This document shows, piece by piece, positions 31,243-38,082 of a stretch of 64,000 nucleotides of DNA (positions are counted from its first letter, which is position 1; each line of letters starts with the position of its first letter). The stretch comes from Stenotrophomonas sp. 610A2. GTDB lineage: Bacteria; Pseudomonadota; Gammaproteobacteria; Xanthomonadales; Xanthomonadaceae. The DNA lies in the NCBI RefSeq assembly GCF_030549615.1, contig NZ_CP130832.1:2108001-2172000 (forward strand). The letters run 5' to 3'. The notes under the pieces were generated by a model. That model searched no databases, had not been told where the DNA came from, and saw only the letters and a list, made by a program, of their open reading frames with translations. Both the position numbers and the translations under genes were made by a program.

Positions 31243-31318
31243 AGACACTCCGTGGCTGTGATTCAGCCAGTCAAAAGGCGTGCGCCGCCGTATCCAGGCG
31301 CGGCGGACGCACGACACA

Positions 31319-31351
31319 ACGCCGCCCGCCCAGATGTCGGGCGAGCGGCGT
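31319..31351 (-). terminator. Probable terminator after the cheA gene at 31373
   Basis: Stem ACGCCGCCCGCC / GGCGAGCGGCGT with one mismatch, about 20 bases past the stop. It has no strong T-run, so termination strength is uncertain. Confidence 0.55.
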
Positions 31352-31372
31352 CAGTTACGTGCTACGACGTGA

Positions 31373-33334
31373 TCAGGCGGCTTGCTGGGTACGCAGCGAG
31401 CGCACAAGGCCGCCGATATCGACGATCAGCGCAACCCGGCCATCGCCGAGGATGGTGGCGCCGGAGACGCCGCTGATACGCCGGTAGTTGTTCTCGATGT
31501 TCTTGACGACGACCTGTTGCTGGCCGATCAGCTCATCCACTTCCAGCGCGATCTTCTGGCCGTCACCTTCCACCACGACGACCAGCGGTTCGGCCTGTGG
31601 ATTGTCGGGATAGCCGTAGTACTGGCCCAGCGACAGGATCGGCAGGTATTCGCCGCGGACGCGCAGAACGCGCCCCTCGCCAGCCATGGTGCGGATATCG
31701 TCTGGCTGCGGCTGCAGTGCTTCCAGCACGTAGGCCAGCGGCAGGATCAGGGTTTCGCCGGCAACCGATACGGTCATGCCATCGAGGATGGCCAGCGTCA
31801 GCGGCAGCCTGATCAGTACGCGGGTGCCGGCACCGGTGCGGCTTTCCAGCTGCACTTCGCCGCCCAATGCCTGGATGTTGCGGCGGACCACGTCCATGCC
31901 AACACCACGACCGGACAGGTCGGTGACCGCATCGGCGGTGGAGAAGCCGGGCTGGAAGATCAGATCCCAGACCTGTGCATCGGTGGGGTTGTCGGGCACG
32001 CTCAAGCCGCGTTCCAGCGCCTTGGCGAGGATCTTGTCGCGGTTCAGGCCGCGGCCGTCGTCGCTGACTTCAATGACGATGTGGCCGCCCTGATGCGATG
32101 CCGCCAGGGTAATCGTGCCGGTCTCGTCCTTGCCCGAGTCGCGGCGCACGTCCGGCATTTCCAGGCCGTGGTCGATGGAGTTGCGGACCAGATGCACCAA
32201 GGGATCGGCGATCTTTTCGATCAGGCCCTTGTCCAGCTCGGTGCCTTCACCGATGGTGCGCAGGCGGACCTGCTTGCCGAGACGGCTGGAAAGGTCGCGG
32301 ACCAGCCGCGGGAAGCGACGGAATACTGCATCCACTGGCAGCATGCGCACGCCGATGACGGCTTCCTGCAGGTCGCGGGTATTGCGTTCGAGCAGATCCA
32401 GGCCAGCCAGCAGCTGCTCGGCGTGGGCCGGGTCCAGTCCGCCGGAAACCTGCTTGAGCATGGCCTGGGTGATGACCAGTTCACCGACCAGGTTGATCAG
32501 CGCATCGACCTTGTCGACGCTGACCCGGATCGAGCTTTCGGCTTCGTGCTGCTGGCCGCTGGCAGGTGCCTTGACGGCAGCCTCGGCGATGTTGGCGACC
32601 GCAGCGACCGGGGCTTCAACTGCAAGGCTGGGCGGTGCAGCCGGACGGATATCCAGCTCGCAGTCATCGACCACCCAGGCGAAGGTGTCTTCGATGCGGC
32701 TGCGCGGCACCTTGCCGACCAGGCCCAGGTCCCAGGCCAGGTAGGCTTCCAGCGGATCGAGCTGGTCGAAGCTGGGCAGGCGCGCCATGCGCGGTTCCAC
32801 GTGCAGGGAACCCAGGGTTTCCAGCTCGCGGATGATGCGCAGCGGATCATTGCCGCTCATGAACAGCGACGGCGCCGGGGCGAAGCCAATCTGCCAGGCG
32901 TCCGGGGTTTCTTCCTGTTTCACTGCAGCCACGGCAACCGGTGCCGTGCCGGACAGTACGGCTTGCAGACGATCGGTAACCGCCTTGACGGCGGCGGGAT
33001 CGGCGGCCTGGCCATGTTCGACTTCGCGCAGCAGGGCGCGCAGCACGTCCACCGAACCCAGCATCGCGTCGACCGCGTTGCCTTCCAGTGCGCGCTTGCC
33101 GGAGCGCAGCTCATCGAGCAGCGTTTCCAGCACATGCGTCAGTGCGGCGATGGCATCGAAGCCAAAGGTGCCGGCACCGCCCTTGATGGAGTGGGCGGCG
33201 CGGAACACGGAGTTGATGACTTCAGGGTCGTGCTGGCCGTCTTCCAGTGCCAGCAGGCCGGCCTCCATTGCATCCAGCCCTTCACGGCTTTCTTCGAAGA
33301 AGGTGGCGTGGAAACGTTGCAGGTCCATGCTCAT
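31373..33334 (-). CDS. cheA: Chemotaxis histidine kinase CheA with CheY-binding (P2) region
   Basis: Cytoplasmic kinase of 653 residues that links receptors to CheY and CheB. Order: HPt/P1 with phosphorylated H48 (FRAAHSIKGGAG), a P2-like CheY/CheB docking region (about 145-235; DPLRIIRELETLGSLHVEP), dimerisation P3 (about 265-330), the ATPase P4 (LVHLVRNSIDHGLEMP, DDGRGLN, GFSTADAVTDLSGRGVGMD) and CheW-like P5. P1 ends in a lightly charged linker. It is the E. coli-like kinase of the two in the window and lies with the STAS gene and a cheY-like gene upstream and five MCPs, cheW and cheRDB downstream. All catalytic residues seen are intact. Confidence 0.96.
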   Translation of the reverse strand: MSMDLQRFHATFFEESREGLDAMEAGLLALEDGQHDPEVINSVFRAAHSIKGGAGTFGFDAIAALTHVLETLLDELRSGKRALEGNAVDAMLGSVDVLRALLREVEHGQAADPAAVKAVTDRLQAVLSGTAPVAVAAVKQEETPDAWQIGFAPAPSLFMSGNDPLRIIRELETLGSLHVEPRMARLPSFDQLDPLEAYLAWDLGLVGKVPRSRIEDTFAWVVDDCELDIRPAAPPSLAVEAPVAAVANIAEAAVKAPASGQQHEAESSIRVSVDKVDALINLVGELVITQAMLKQVSGGLDPAHAEQLLAGLDLLERNTRDLQEAVIGVRMLPVDAVFRRFPRLVRDLSSRLGKQVRLRTIGEGTELDKGLIEKIADPLVHLVRNSIDHGLEMPDVRRDSGKDETGTITLAASHQGGHIVIEVSDDGRGLNRDKILAKALERGLSVPDNPTDAQVWDLIFQPGFSTADAVTDLSGRGVGMDVVRRNIQALGGEVQLESRTGAGTRVLIRLPLTLAILDGMTVSVAGETLILPLAYVLEALQPQPDDIRTMAGEGRVLRVRGEYLPILSLGQYYGYPDNPQAEPLVVVVEGDGQKIALEVDELIGQQQVVVKNIENNYRRISGVSGATILGDGRVALIVDIGGLVRSLRTQQAA

Positions 33335-33370
33335 TGGCGCGGTATCCGATCGGTGGGGCAGGTGGGCTGA

Positions 33371-33736
33371 TCAGCCCAGGACTTTCTGTACGGTGGCAAT
33401 CAGCTGTTCGGGATTGAACGGCTTGACCAGCCAACCGGTGGCGCCGGCGGCCTTGCCTTCGGATTTCTTGTCGGCGGCCGACTCGGTGGTCAGCATCAGC
33501 ATCGGCGTGAACTTGTAGTCCGGCAGCTGGCGCAGTTCGCGGATCAGCGAGATGCCGTCCATGTTCGGCATGTTGACGTCGGTGACCACGGCGTTGAAAC
33601 GCTGGCCCTTGGCCCGGCCCAGGGCGACCGCGCCGTCTTCGGCTTCTTCTACCGAAAAGCCGGCCGAGGTGAGGGCGAAAGAGACCATCTGGCGCATTGA
33701 CGCCGAGTCGTCCACCACCAAGATTCGTGCGCTCAT
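33371..33736 (-). CDS. CheY-like single-domain response regulator
   Basis: A 121-residue receiver domain without output domain. The acidic pair is D9/D10 (VVDDSASMR), the phosphoacceptor is D53 (VVTDVNMPNMDG), a switch Thr lies in MLTTES and the Lys in LVKPF. It overlaps the STAS gene by 4 bases and lies 36 bases before the cheA with a P2 region, so it is probably that kinase's direct partner. It differs from the cheY beside cheZ (40569-40961) and may serve as a phosphate sink or a second output. Stand-alone receivers of this form (PilG/PilH or CheY-like) also exist for twitching, but the setting is flagellar chemotaxis. Confidence 0.93.
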   Translation of the reverse strand: MSARILVVDDSASMRQMVSFALTSAGFSVEEAEDGAVALGRAKGQRFNAVVTDVNMPNMDGISLIRELRQLPDYKFTPMLMLTTESAADKKSEGKAAGATGWLVKPFNPEQLIATVQKVLG

Positions 33737-34041
33737 GCAGCGTTCTCCACAGATTTCGTTGTGTCAGGGGTTGCTTCCAGACCCAGGGTCCGGAGGACAC
33801 CGAGCAGGCGCGCGGCATCACGGAAGGTATCGGTAGCGTTGTCGAAGACGGTGCCGTTGCCTGCCTGCTGGCGTGCCAGCACAAAGGCGCACAGCACCTG
33901 CATCGCGGCGGTGTGCACACGGCCCACCTGGCTGGCATCCACGCGCAACTCGCCCGCTTGCGGCAGGTGGGTTGCCAGGTGTTGTTTCAACTCGCTGGTG
34001 GACTCGATGCCGAGATCCTGCGCCAGGGCCACAGTGCTCAT
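33733..34041 (-). CDS. STAS-domain protein (MlaB / anti-anti-sigma-like)
   Basis: A 102-residue single STAS domain, started at 34041 (MSTVALAQDLGIESTSELK), where GGAG lies 7 bases upstream; the frame could extend by five residues. The fold is seen in LRVDASQVGRVHTAAMQVLCAFV, where HTAAMQ takes the place of the D-[ST]-[AS]-G loop phosphorylated in SpoIIAA-type proteins; the acidic residue is a His here, the Thr is kept. It is the first gene of a STAS-cheY-cheA unit with a likely sigma-28 promoter. STAS genes in chemotaxis operons are known from Pseudomonas and Xanthomonas-like bacteria, but their role is not defined. Confidence 0.85.
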   Translation of the reverse strand: MSTVALAQDLGIESTSELKQHLATHLPQAGELRVDASQVGRVHTAAMQVLCAFVLARQQAGNGTVFDNATDTFRDAARLLGVLRTLGLEATPDTTKSVENAA

Positions 34042-34071
34042 CGTTGCTCCGAACAAACGTTACTGGGAGAG

Positions 34072-34098
34072 ATAGCGGCGATACGCCAGTGATCTTTA
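34072..34098 (-). promoter_or_regulatory. Probable sigma-28 promoter for STAS-cheY-cheA
   Basis: Minus strand: TAAA (34098-34095), exactly 15 bases, GCCGCTAT (34079-34072). It has a full -35, six of eight -10 bases, and lies about 31 bases before the start. Confidence 0.6.
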
Positions 34099-34147
34099 GG
34101 GTTGCGATGCGCTGCAACAGATAGTGTTAACGGGCGCACGGTTTTGT

Positions 34148-34321
34148 AGCTTTGCCCCTCCCTTTCGCGCAGCGAAGGGGAGGGTTGGGGATCTGCTCCC
34201 TCCCTTGCGCCGAAGGCGTAGGGGAGGGCTGGGGAGGGGTAGCCCTTGGCTGGGTAGAGCCGAGCCATGCTCGGCTGCGGCCTTACCGGTAAAGCCTCTG
34301 CCGAGCATGGCTCGGCACTAC
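34148..34321. repeat. REP cluster between parP and the STAS operon
   Basis: Two CCCTCCCTT-type GC-rich palindromes (around CGCGCAGCG and GCGCCGAAGGC) and one GTAG-headed pair (34254-34321) with TAGAGCCGAGCCATGCTCGG at the left and its near inverse at the right. They fill the 320-base gap. Confidence 0.82.
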
Positions 34322-34362
34322 CGTTGCTTCGTTCCCCTTTGCCGCGCAAACAGAGGAGGTAC

Positions 34363-35343
34363 TCAGCGCAGCAGACGGCCGGCGTCGAGCAGGATCATCG
34401 GTTGCTGGCCGATGCGGGCGATGCCGCGGAACAGTTCATTGGAGATCTGGCAGATGCGCGCTGTGTCCGGTGGCTCGATCTGCGAGTCGTTGAGGTTGGC
34501 GACGTCTTCCACCGCCGACACGCGCAGGCCCAGGGTCTCGCCGTTCTCTTCCAGCACTACGATGCGCGTCTGTGAATCCTCAGGCGCGCTTTGCACGTCA
34601 AGATGGCGGCACAGGTCCATCACCGGCACCACTTGGCCGCGAAGATTCATGATGCCCAGCATCGCCGGGCCGGTACCTCGCAATGCAAGCAGCGGCACCG
34701 GCAACACCACTTCCTGCACCTTCAACAGCTCCAGCGCATAGGTCTGTTGCCCACAGCGCAGTCGCAACCAACGTGAACTGCGCTCGGCGGCGCGCCGTTG
34801 CTGCGGGCTGCTCGCCGGGCGCTGTGCCTGCGCCTGCAGTTCCTGCCAGGTGCTGGGACGCGCATCTGGCGAGGGGTGCTCCAGAGCGCGGACATTGGGG
34901 GTGCTGCGCGGAGGGGGAGCAGGGCTCACCGGCAACCCAGCCGCGGTTTCAAATGCAGCCTGCAGGTTGGCACTGTCGCTATGGGCGAGCTTGCGACTTT
35001 CAGCAGGGCCGGTCTCGTAGATCACTTCGTCCGGCAGGTCGTCCCAGGTTGGGGGGCGACCTGCATTGGCGGCGGCAGTGGCCGCCATCGCGTCGTCGAA
35101 GGCAGCCTGCAGGGCGGCGCTGTCGCCGGCCGGAGTGGCTGCCGCGGCGGGGATTGGTGCGCCAGCAGGCTTGGCCTGTGCTTCGGCCAACGCAGCCTCG
35201 AACACGGCCTCCAGCTCGGGGCTGTCGCCCGGCACTTCGGCAGCTGCAGGCTTGGCCGGCGTTGCAGGTGCCGCGACCGCAGCGGCGGGCACGGCCTCCA
35301 GCAGCAGTTCGCCCAGATAATCGTCGAGTACGTCGTTGCTCAT
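34363..35343 (-). CDS. parP: ParP-like chemotaxis array protein: CheW-like domain with long Ala/Pro-rich N-terminus
   Basis: A 326-residue protein. The C-terminal third (about 190-326) is CheW-like: WLRLRCGQQTYALELLKVQEV, IMNLRGQVVPVMDLCRHL, LGLRVSAVEDVANL. The N-terminal 180 residues are low-complexity Ala/Pro with three copies of a motif, [GS]DS-x-x-L-[EQ]-A-[AV]-F-[DE] (residues 39-55, 73-89 and 122-138). In Vibrio, ParP uses its CheW-like domain to hold CheA and MCPs in polar arrays and its Pro-rich part to meet ParC. It overlaps parC by 4 bases and follows motCD, the order seen in polar flagellates. The symbol rests on context and form. Confidence 0.85.
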   Translation of the reverse strand: MSNDVLDDYLGELLLEAVPAAAVAAPATPAKPAAAEVPGDSPELEAVFEAALAEAQAKPAGAPIPAAAATPAGDSAALQAAFDDAMAATAAANAGRPPTWDDLPDEVIYETGPAESRKLAHSDSANLQAAFETAAGLPVSPAPPPRSTPNVRALEHPSPDARPSTWQELQAQAQRPASSPQQRRAAERSSRWLRLRCGQQTYALELLKVQEVVLPVPLLALRGTGPAMLGIMNLRGQVVPVMDLCRHLDVQSAPEDSQTRIVVLEENGETLGLRVSAVEDVANLNDSQIEPPDTARICQISNELFRGIARIGQQPMILLDAGRLLR

Positions 35344-36125
35344 GCGGCGCGCTCCAGCTGCGCGGCCTCGCTGAGCAGCAGCCAGTCGAGCGCGTGGCGG
35401 TAAGCGGCCATGCCGCGGCCGGGATAATCGTCGCCAAGCAGGGGCACGGTGAGTGCTGCCGGGTTGCAGATGCGGGTGTCGATCGGAATCGCGTCTTCCC
35501 AGACGCGCTCGCCGTGACGGTCCTGCATCAGCTTCAAGGTTTCATTGCCGGCACGGGTACGACGGTCGAACAAGGTGGGCAGCACCGAGATCGGCAGGTC
35601 GCGTTTGCGCGAGCGCTCGACCATTTCGCCGGTTCGGACCATGCCGTCCAGTCCATGCAGGGCCAGCGGTTCGGCCTGGGTCGGGATGATCAGGCGGTCA
35701 GCGGCGGCCAGGGCGTTGATCATCAACAAGCCCAGCGTCGGCGCGCAGTCGAGCAGGATGTAGTCGTGCTGCTCGCCGTGGCGGGCCAGCGCCTGCTGCA
35801 GGGCCAGGCCCAGACCAGGCTGGTTGGCGCTGCGACGTTCCAGCGTGGCCAGCGAGGCTTGCGCGCACAGATAGTCCAGGCCAGGAATGTCGCTGTGGCG
35901 GGCAAGCGAAGCGATCTCATGTGGCGGCGTGGCGAACAGTTCCTGCACGCCCTGCGGCACCGGCTCAACCGGTACGCCGAAGGCGCGGGTCAGCGAGGAA
36001 TGGGGGTCCAGGTCGATCAACAACACCTTGTGTCCACGCGCGGCAAGGCCGCGCCCGAGTGACAAAGTGGTGGTGGTTTTGCCGACGCCGCCTTTTTGGT
36101 TGGCAATGGCCCAGATACGCATCAT
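35340..36125 (-). CDS. parC: ParC-like ParA/MinD-family ATPase, polar chemotaxis array positioning
   Basis: A 261-residue ParA-type ATPase. The deviant Walker A is NQKGGVGKTTTT (K11 and K16), with VLLIDLDPHSSLTRAFG and ILLDCAPTLGLLMINAL following. I start at 36125, where ATGA overlaps the motD stop; the frame runs further up but only antisense to motD. In Vibrio and Pseudomonas ParC places chemotaxis arrays at the cell pole and hands them to daughter cells, with ParP as partner. No parB or parS is present, which argues against a plasmid or chromosome partition role. Position between motD and the CheW-like parP supports the call. Confidence 0.92.
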   Translation of the reverse strand: MMRIWAIANQKGGVGKTTTTLSLGRGLAARGHKVLLIDLDPHSSLTRAFGVPVEPVPQGVQELFATPPHEIASLARHSDIPGLDYLCAQASLATLERRSANQPGLGLALQQALARHGEQHDYILLDCAPTLGLLMINALAAADRLIIPTQAEPLALHGLDGMVRTGEMVERSRKRDLPISVLPTLFDRRTRAGNETLKLMQDRHGERVWEDAIPIDTRICNPAALTVPLLGDDYPGRGMAAYRHALDWLLLSEAAQLERAA

Positions 36126-37069
36126 TGGACTCCTTCGATGACCGCCGGTACCGCGCTGCGAACGGCGGATGCGGCAGTTGTGCCGCCGTTCCCGCCTTCG
36201 TCGCTGGTACTGGCTGTGGTGTTGCCGGAAGCAGGCAGATCGGCTGCCGCTGCCGAATCGGCGAGGATGATCACCATCACCCGCCGGTTGCGGTTGCGCC
36301 CTTCGGGCGCATCGTTGCTTTCGCGGGGGCGGAACTGGCCGTAACCCACCATCGCCAATCGCTGTGGCTGCACGCCATGATCGGCGAAAAGGTGCACGAC
36401 GCTGGCTGCGCGTGCCGCTGACAGCTCCCAGTTCGACGGGAACTGCGCGGTGGCGATCGGCAGGTTGTCGGTATGGCCTTCGACGCGAACGCCGTTTGGG
36501 GCATCCAGCAATACATCGGCCAGGGTGCCGAGCGTGTTGCGAGCGCTGGCGTCCAGCGCCGCCGAACCCGTAGTGAACAGAATGTCGCTGTTGATCTCGA
36601 CCTCGATCCACAGTTCGGTGCGGCGCACGGTGATGACGCCCTGTTTGACCAGTGGCGCCAGCGTCTGGCTGAGGCGATCGGCGATCTGGTTGAGCTGGCG
36701 CTCGGCGCGCTGCAGCTGTTCCTGGTTGTGGGCCGAGACCGGCATGCGCATATGCGAAGCCATCGACGGCAGCTGGGTCGGGTCGGCCAGTGCGCCACCG
36801 GTCATGCTCGGTGCGCTGATCACCGATGGCGAATCAAAGCCGCCGCCCTGCAATTGCTTGTTGCCCACCTGCACCTGGCTGATGGTGCGCGGGGCGCCGC
36901 CAAAGGCCGTGGTCAAGGCATCTGCCATCACGCGGTATTTGCCTTCGTTCAAGGACGAGATGGCGTACATCACCACGAAGAACGCGAGCAGCAGCGTCAT
37001 CAGATCGGCATAGGGGATTGCCCATGCTTCATGGTTGGCGTGCTCTTCGTGGTGCTTGCGGCGGGCCAT
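36122..37069 (-). CDS. motD: Flagellar motor stator protein MotD (OmpA-family)
   Basis: Peptidoglycan-anchoring stator subunit of 315 residues. A basic N-terminus is followed by one membrane helix with the proton-carrying D22 in PYADLMTLLLAFFVVMYAI, a periplasmic linker, and an OmpA-like domain with VRVEGHTDNLPI and GYGQFRPRESNDAPEGRNRNRR. The tail is Ala/Ser-rich. It overlaps parC by 4 bases and follows motC by 3 bases. MotCD is the second stator type known in Pseudomonas and Xanthomonads, used at high load or in viscous media; no MotAB is in the window. Confidence 0.95.
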   Translation of the reverse strand: MARRKHHEEHANHEAWAIPYADLMTLLLAFFVVMYAISSLNEGKYRVMADALTTAFGGAPRTISQVQVGNKQLQGGGFDSPSVISAPSMTGGALADPTQLPSMASHMRMPVSAHNQEQLQRAERQLNQIADRLSQTLAPLVKQGVITVRRTELWIEVEINSDILFTTGSAALDASARNTLGTLADVLLDAPNGVRVEGHTDNLPIATAQFPSNWELSAARAASVVHLFADHGVQPQRLAMVGYGQFRPRESNDAPEGRNRNRRVMVIILADSAAAADLPASGNTTASTSDEGGNGGTTAASAVRSAVPAVIEGVQ

Positions 37070-37072
37070 GGC

Positions 37073-37813
37073 TCAGTTCACGTAGCCGGCCAGGCTGTTT
37101 TCGATATTGCGCGGGTTCTCACCCTGGGCAATGGCGATCAGGCCTTCAATGATCATTTCGCGCTCGCGGCAGCTGCTGGCGATCACGCCCTTGAGCTTGG
37201 CCGATACCGGCAGGAACAGCAGATTGGCCGAGGCGATGCCGTAGATGGTGGCAGTGAATGCCGCGGCGATGCCGTGGCCGAGCTTGCTCGGGTCGGCCAG
37301 GTTCTTCATCACCGCGATCAGGCCGAGCACGGCGCCGATGATGCCGAGGGTAGGGGCGTAGATGCCCATGCCTTCAAAGACCTTGGTAGCGGCCAGATCC
37401 TGCTGCTCCTGGCTGCCGAGTTCGATCTCCAGCATATGGCGGATAGTGTCCGGCTCGACGCCGTCGACCACCAGCTGCAGGCCCTTGCGGATGAACGGAT
37501 CGTCCTGCAGCTCCACCTGCGGCTCCAGGCCGAGCAGGCCCTGGCGGCGGGCGATGTTGCTCCAGTCGACGATCTGCTGGACCAGCGCGCGGCGATCGCT
37601 TGCCGGCGGACGGATCACCCAGCGCACGATCTTGAAAGCGTGCTTGAACACCGCCGGTGAGGTGTGCAGCAGGATGGCTGCCAGGGTGCCGATGATGACG
37701 ATCACGAAGGCAGCAGGGGACCACAGCGAGGACAGGCCAGCGCCTTTGAGGATGCTGCCACCCACCAGGGAGGCGAGGGCGAGGAAGAGTCCAATGATGC
37801 TGAGTCGGTCCAT
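37073..37813 (-). CDS. motC: Flagellar motor stator protein MotC (MotA family)
   Basis: Inner-membrane stator subunit of 246 residues from the ATG at 37813 (MDRLSIIGLFLALASL). Four membrane helices are seen: two near the start (about 5-22, 28-50) and two near the end (about 145-200, with GIYAPTLGIIGAVLGLIAVM and ATIYGIASANLLFLPV). The large cytoplasmic loop carries the charged residues that meet FliG. A TTG at 37852 could add 13 residues, but it lies upstream of the -10 box of a strong sigma-28 promoter, so it would not be transcribed from it. The start of transcription is predicted at or next to the ATG, giving a leaderless message. No ribosome-binding site is seen. Confidence 0.95.
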   Translation of the reverse strand: MDRLSIIGLFLALASLVGGSILKGAGLSSLWSPAAFVIVIIGTLAAILLHTSPAVFKHAFKIVRWVIRPPASDRRALVQQIVDWSNIARRQGLLGLEPQVELQDDPFIRKGLQLVVDGVEPDTIRHMLEIELGSQEQQDLAATKVFEGMGIYAPTLGIIGAVLGLIAVMKNLADPSKLGHGIAAAFTATIYGIASANLLFLPVSAKLKGVIASSCREREMIIEGLIAIAQGENPRNIENSLAGYVN

Positions 37814-37820
37814 GGTGCGT

Positions 37821-37847
37821 ATATCGGCCTCGTTGTAGCGGTCTTGA
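37821..37847 (-). promoter_or_regulatory. Sigma-28 promoter for motC-motD-parC-parP
   Basis: Minus strand: TCAA (37847-37844), 15 bases, GCCGATAT (37828-37821). The -10 ends only 7 bases before the motC ATG, so the first transcribed base should fall about at the start codon. Confidence 0.8.
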
Positions 37848-37895
37848 ATCAATGAGCGGTGCAGCTGTTGTTGCAGGCGCTGTTGCTTTTGTTAG

Positions 37896-38014
37896 CCCCT
37901 CTCCCGCCTGCGGGAGAGGGGTTGGGGTGAGGGCAGCTCTGGCTTTGAAAGCTGAAAGCGCCCCTCACCCGCCCCGTCTTCGCGGGGCTGCCCTCTCCCG
38001 CAGGCGGGAGAGGG
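37896..38014. repeat. Paired GC-rich hairpins between cheA and motC
   Basis: Two near-identical palindromes, CCCCTCTCCCGC with its inverse (37896-37921) and CCCTCTCCCGC with its inverse (37991-38014), 119 bases end to end. They occupy the gap between the end of cheA and the motC promoter and could act as terminator or REPIN-type element. Confidence 0.8.
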
Positions 38015-38082
38015 GACAGTTGGCATCGCGGGGGCCGTTGGGATGCTTGATCGCAGGCTTTGCTGGAGGGCCGGGTCATTGC

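Noticed and set aside
31382..33370. A 662-codon plus-strand open frame opposite cheA
   Set aside because: Antisense shadow; no domain, and CheA motifs are complete on the other strand.
35340..36125. ParA as evidence for an integrated plasmid or chromosome partition locus
   Set aside because: No parB or parS is present, and the gene overlaps motD and a CheW-like gene, the order of chemotaxis ParC.
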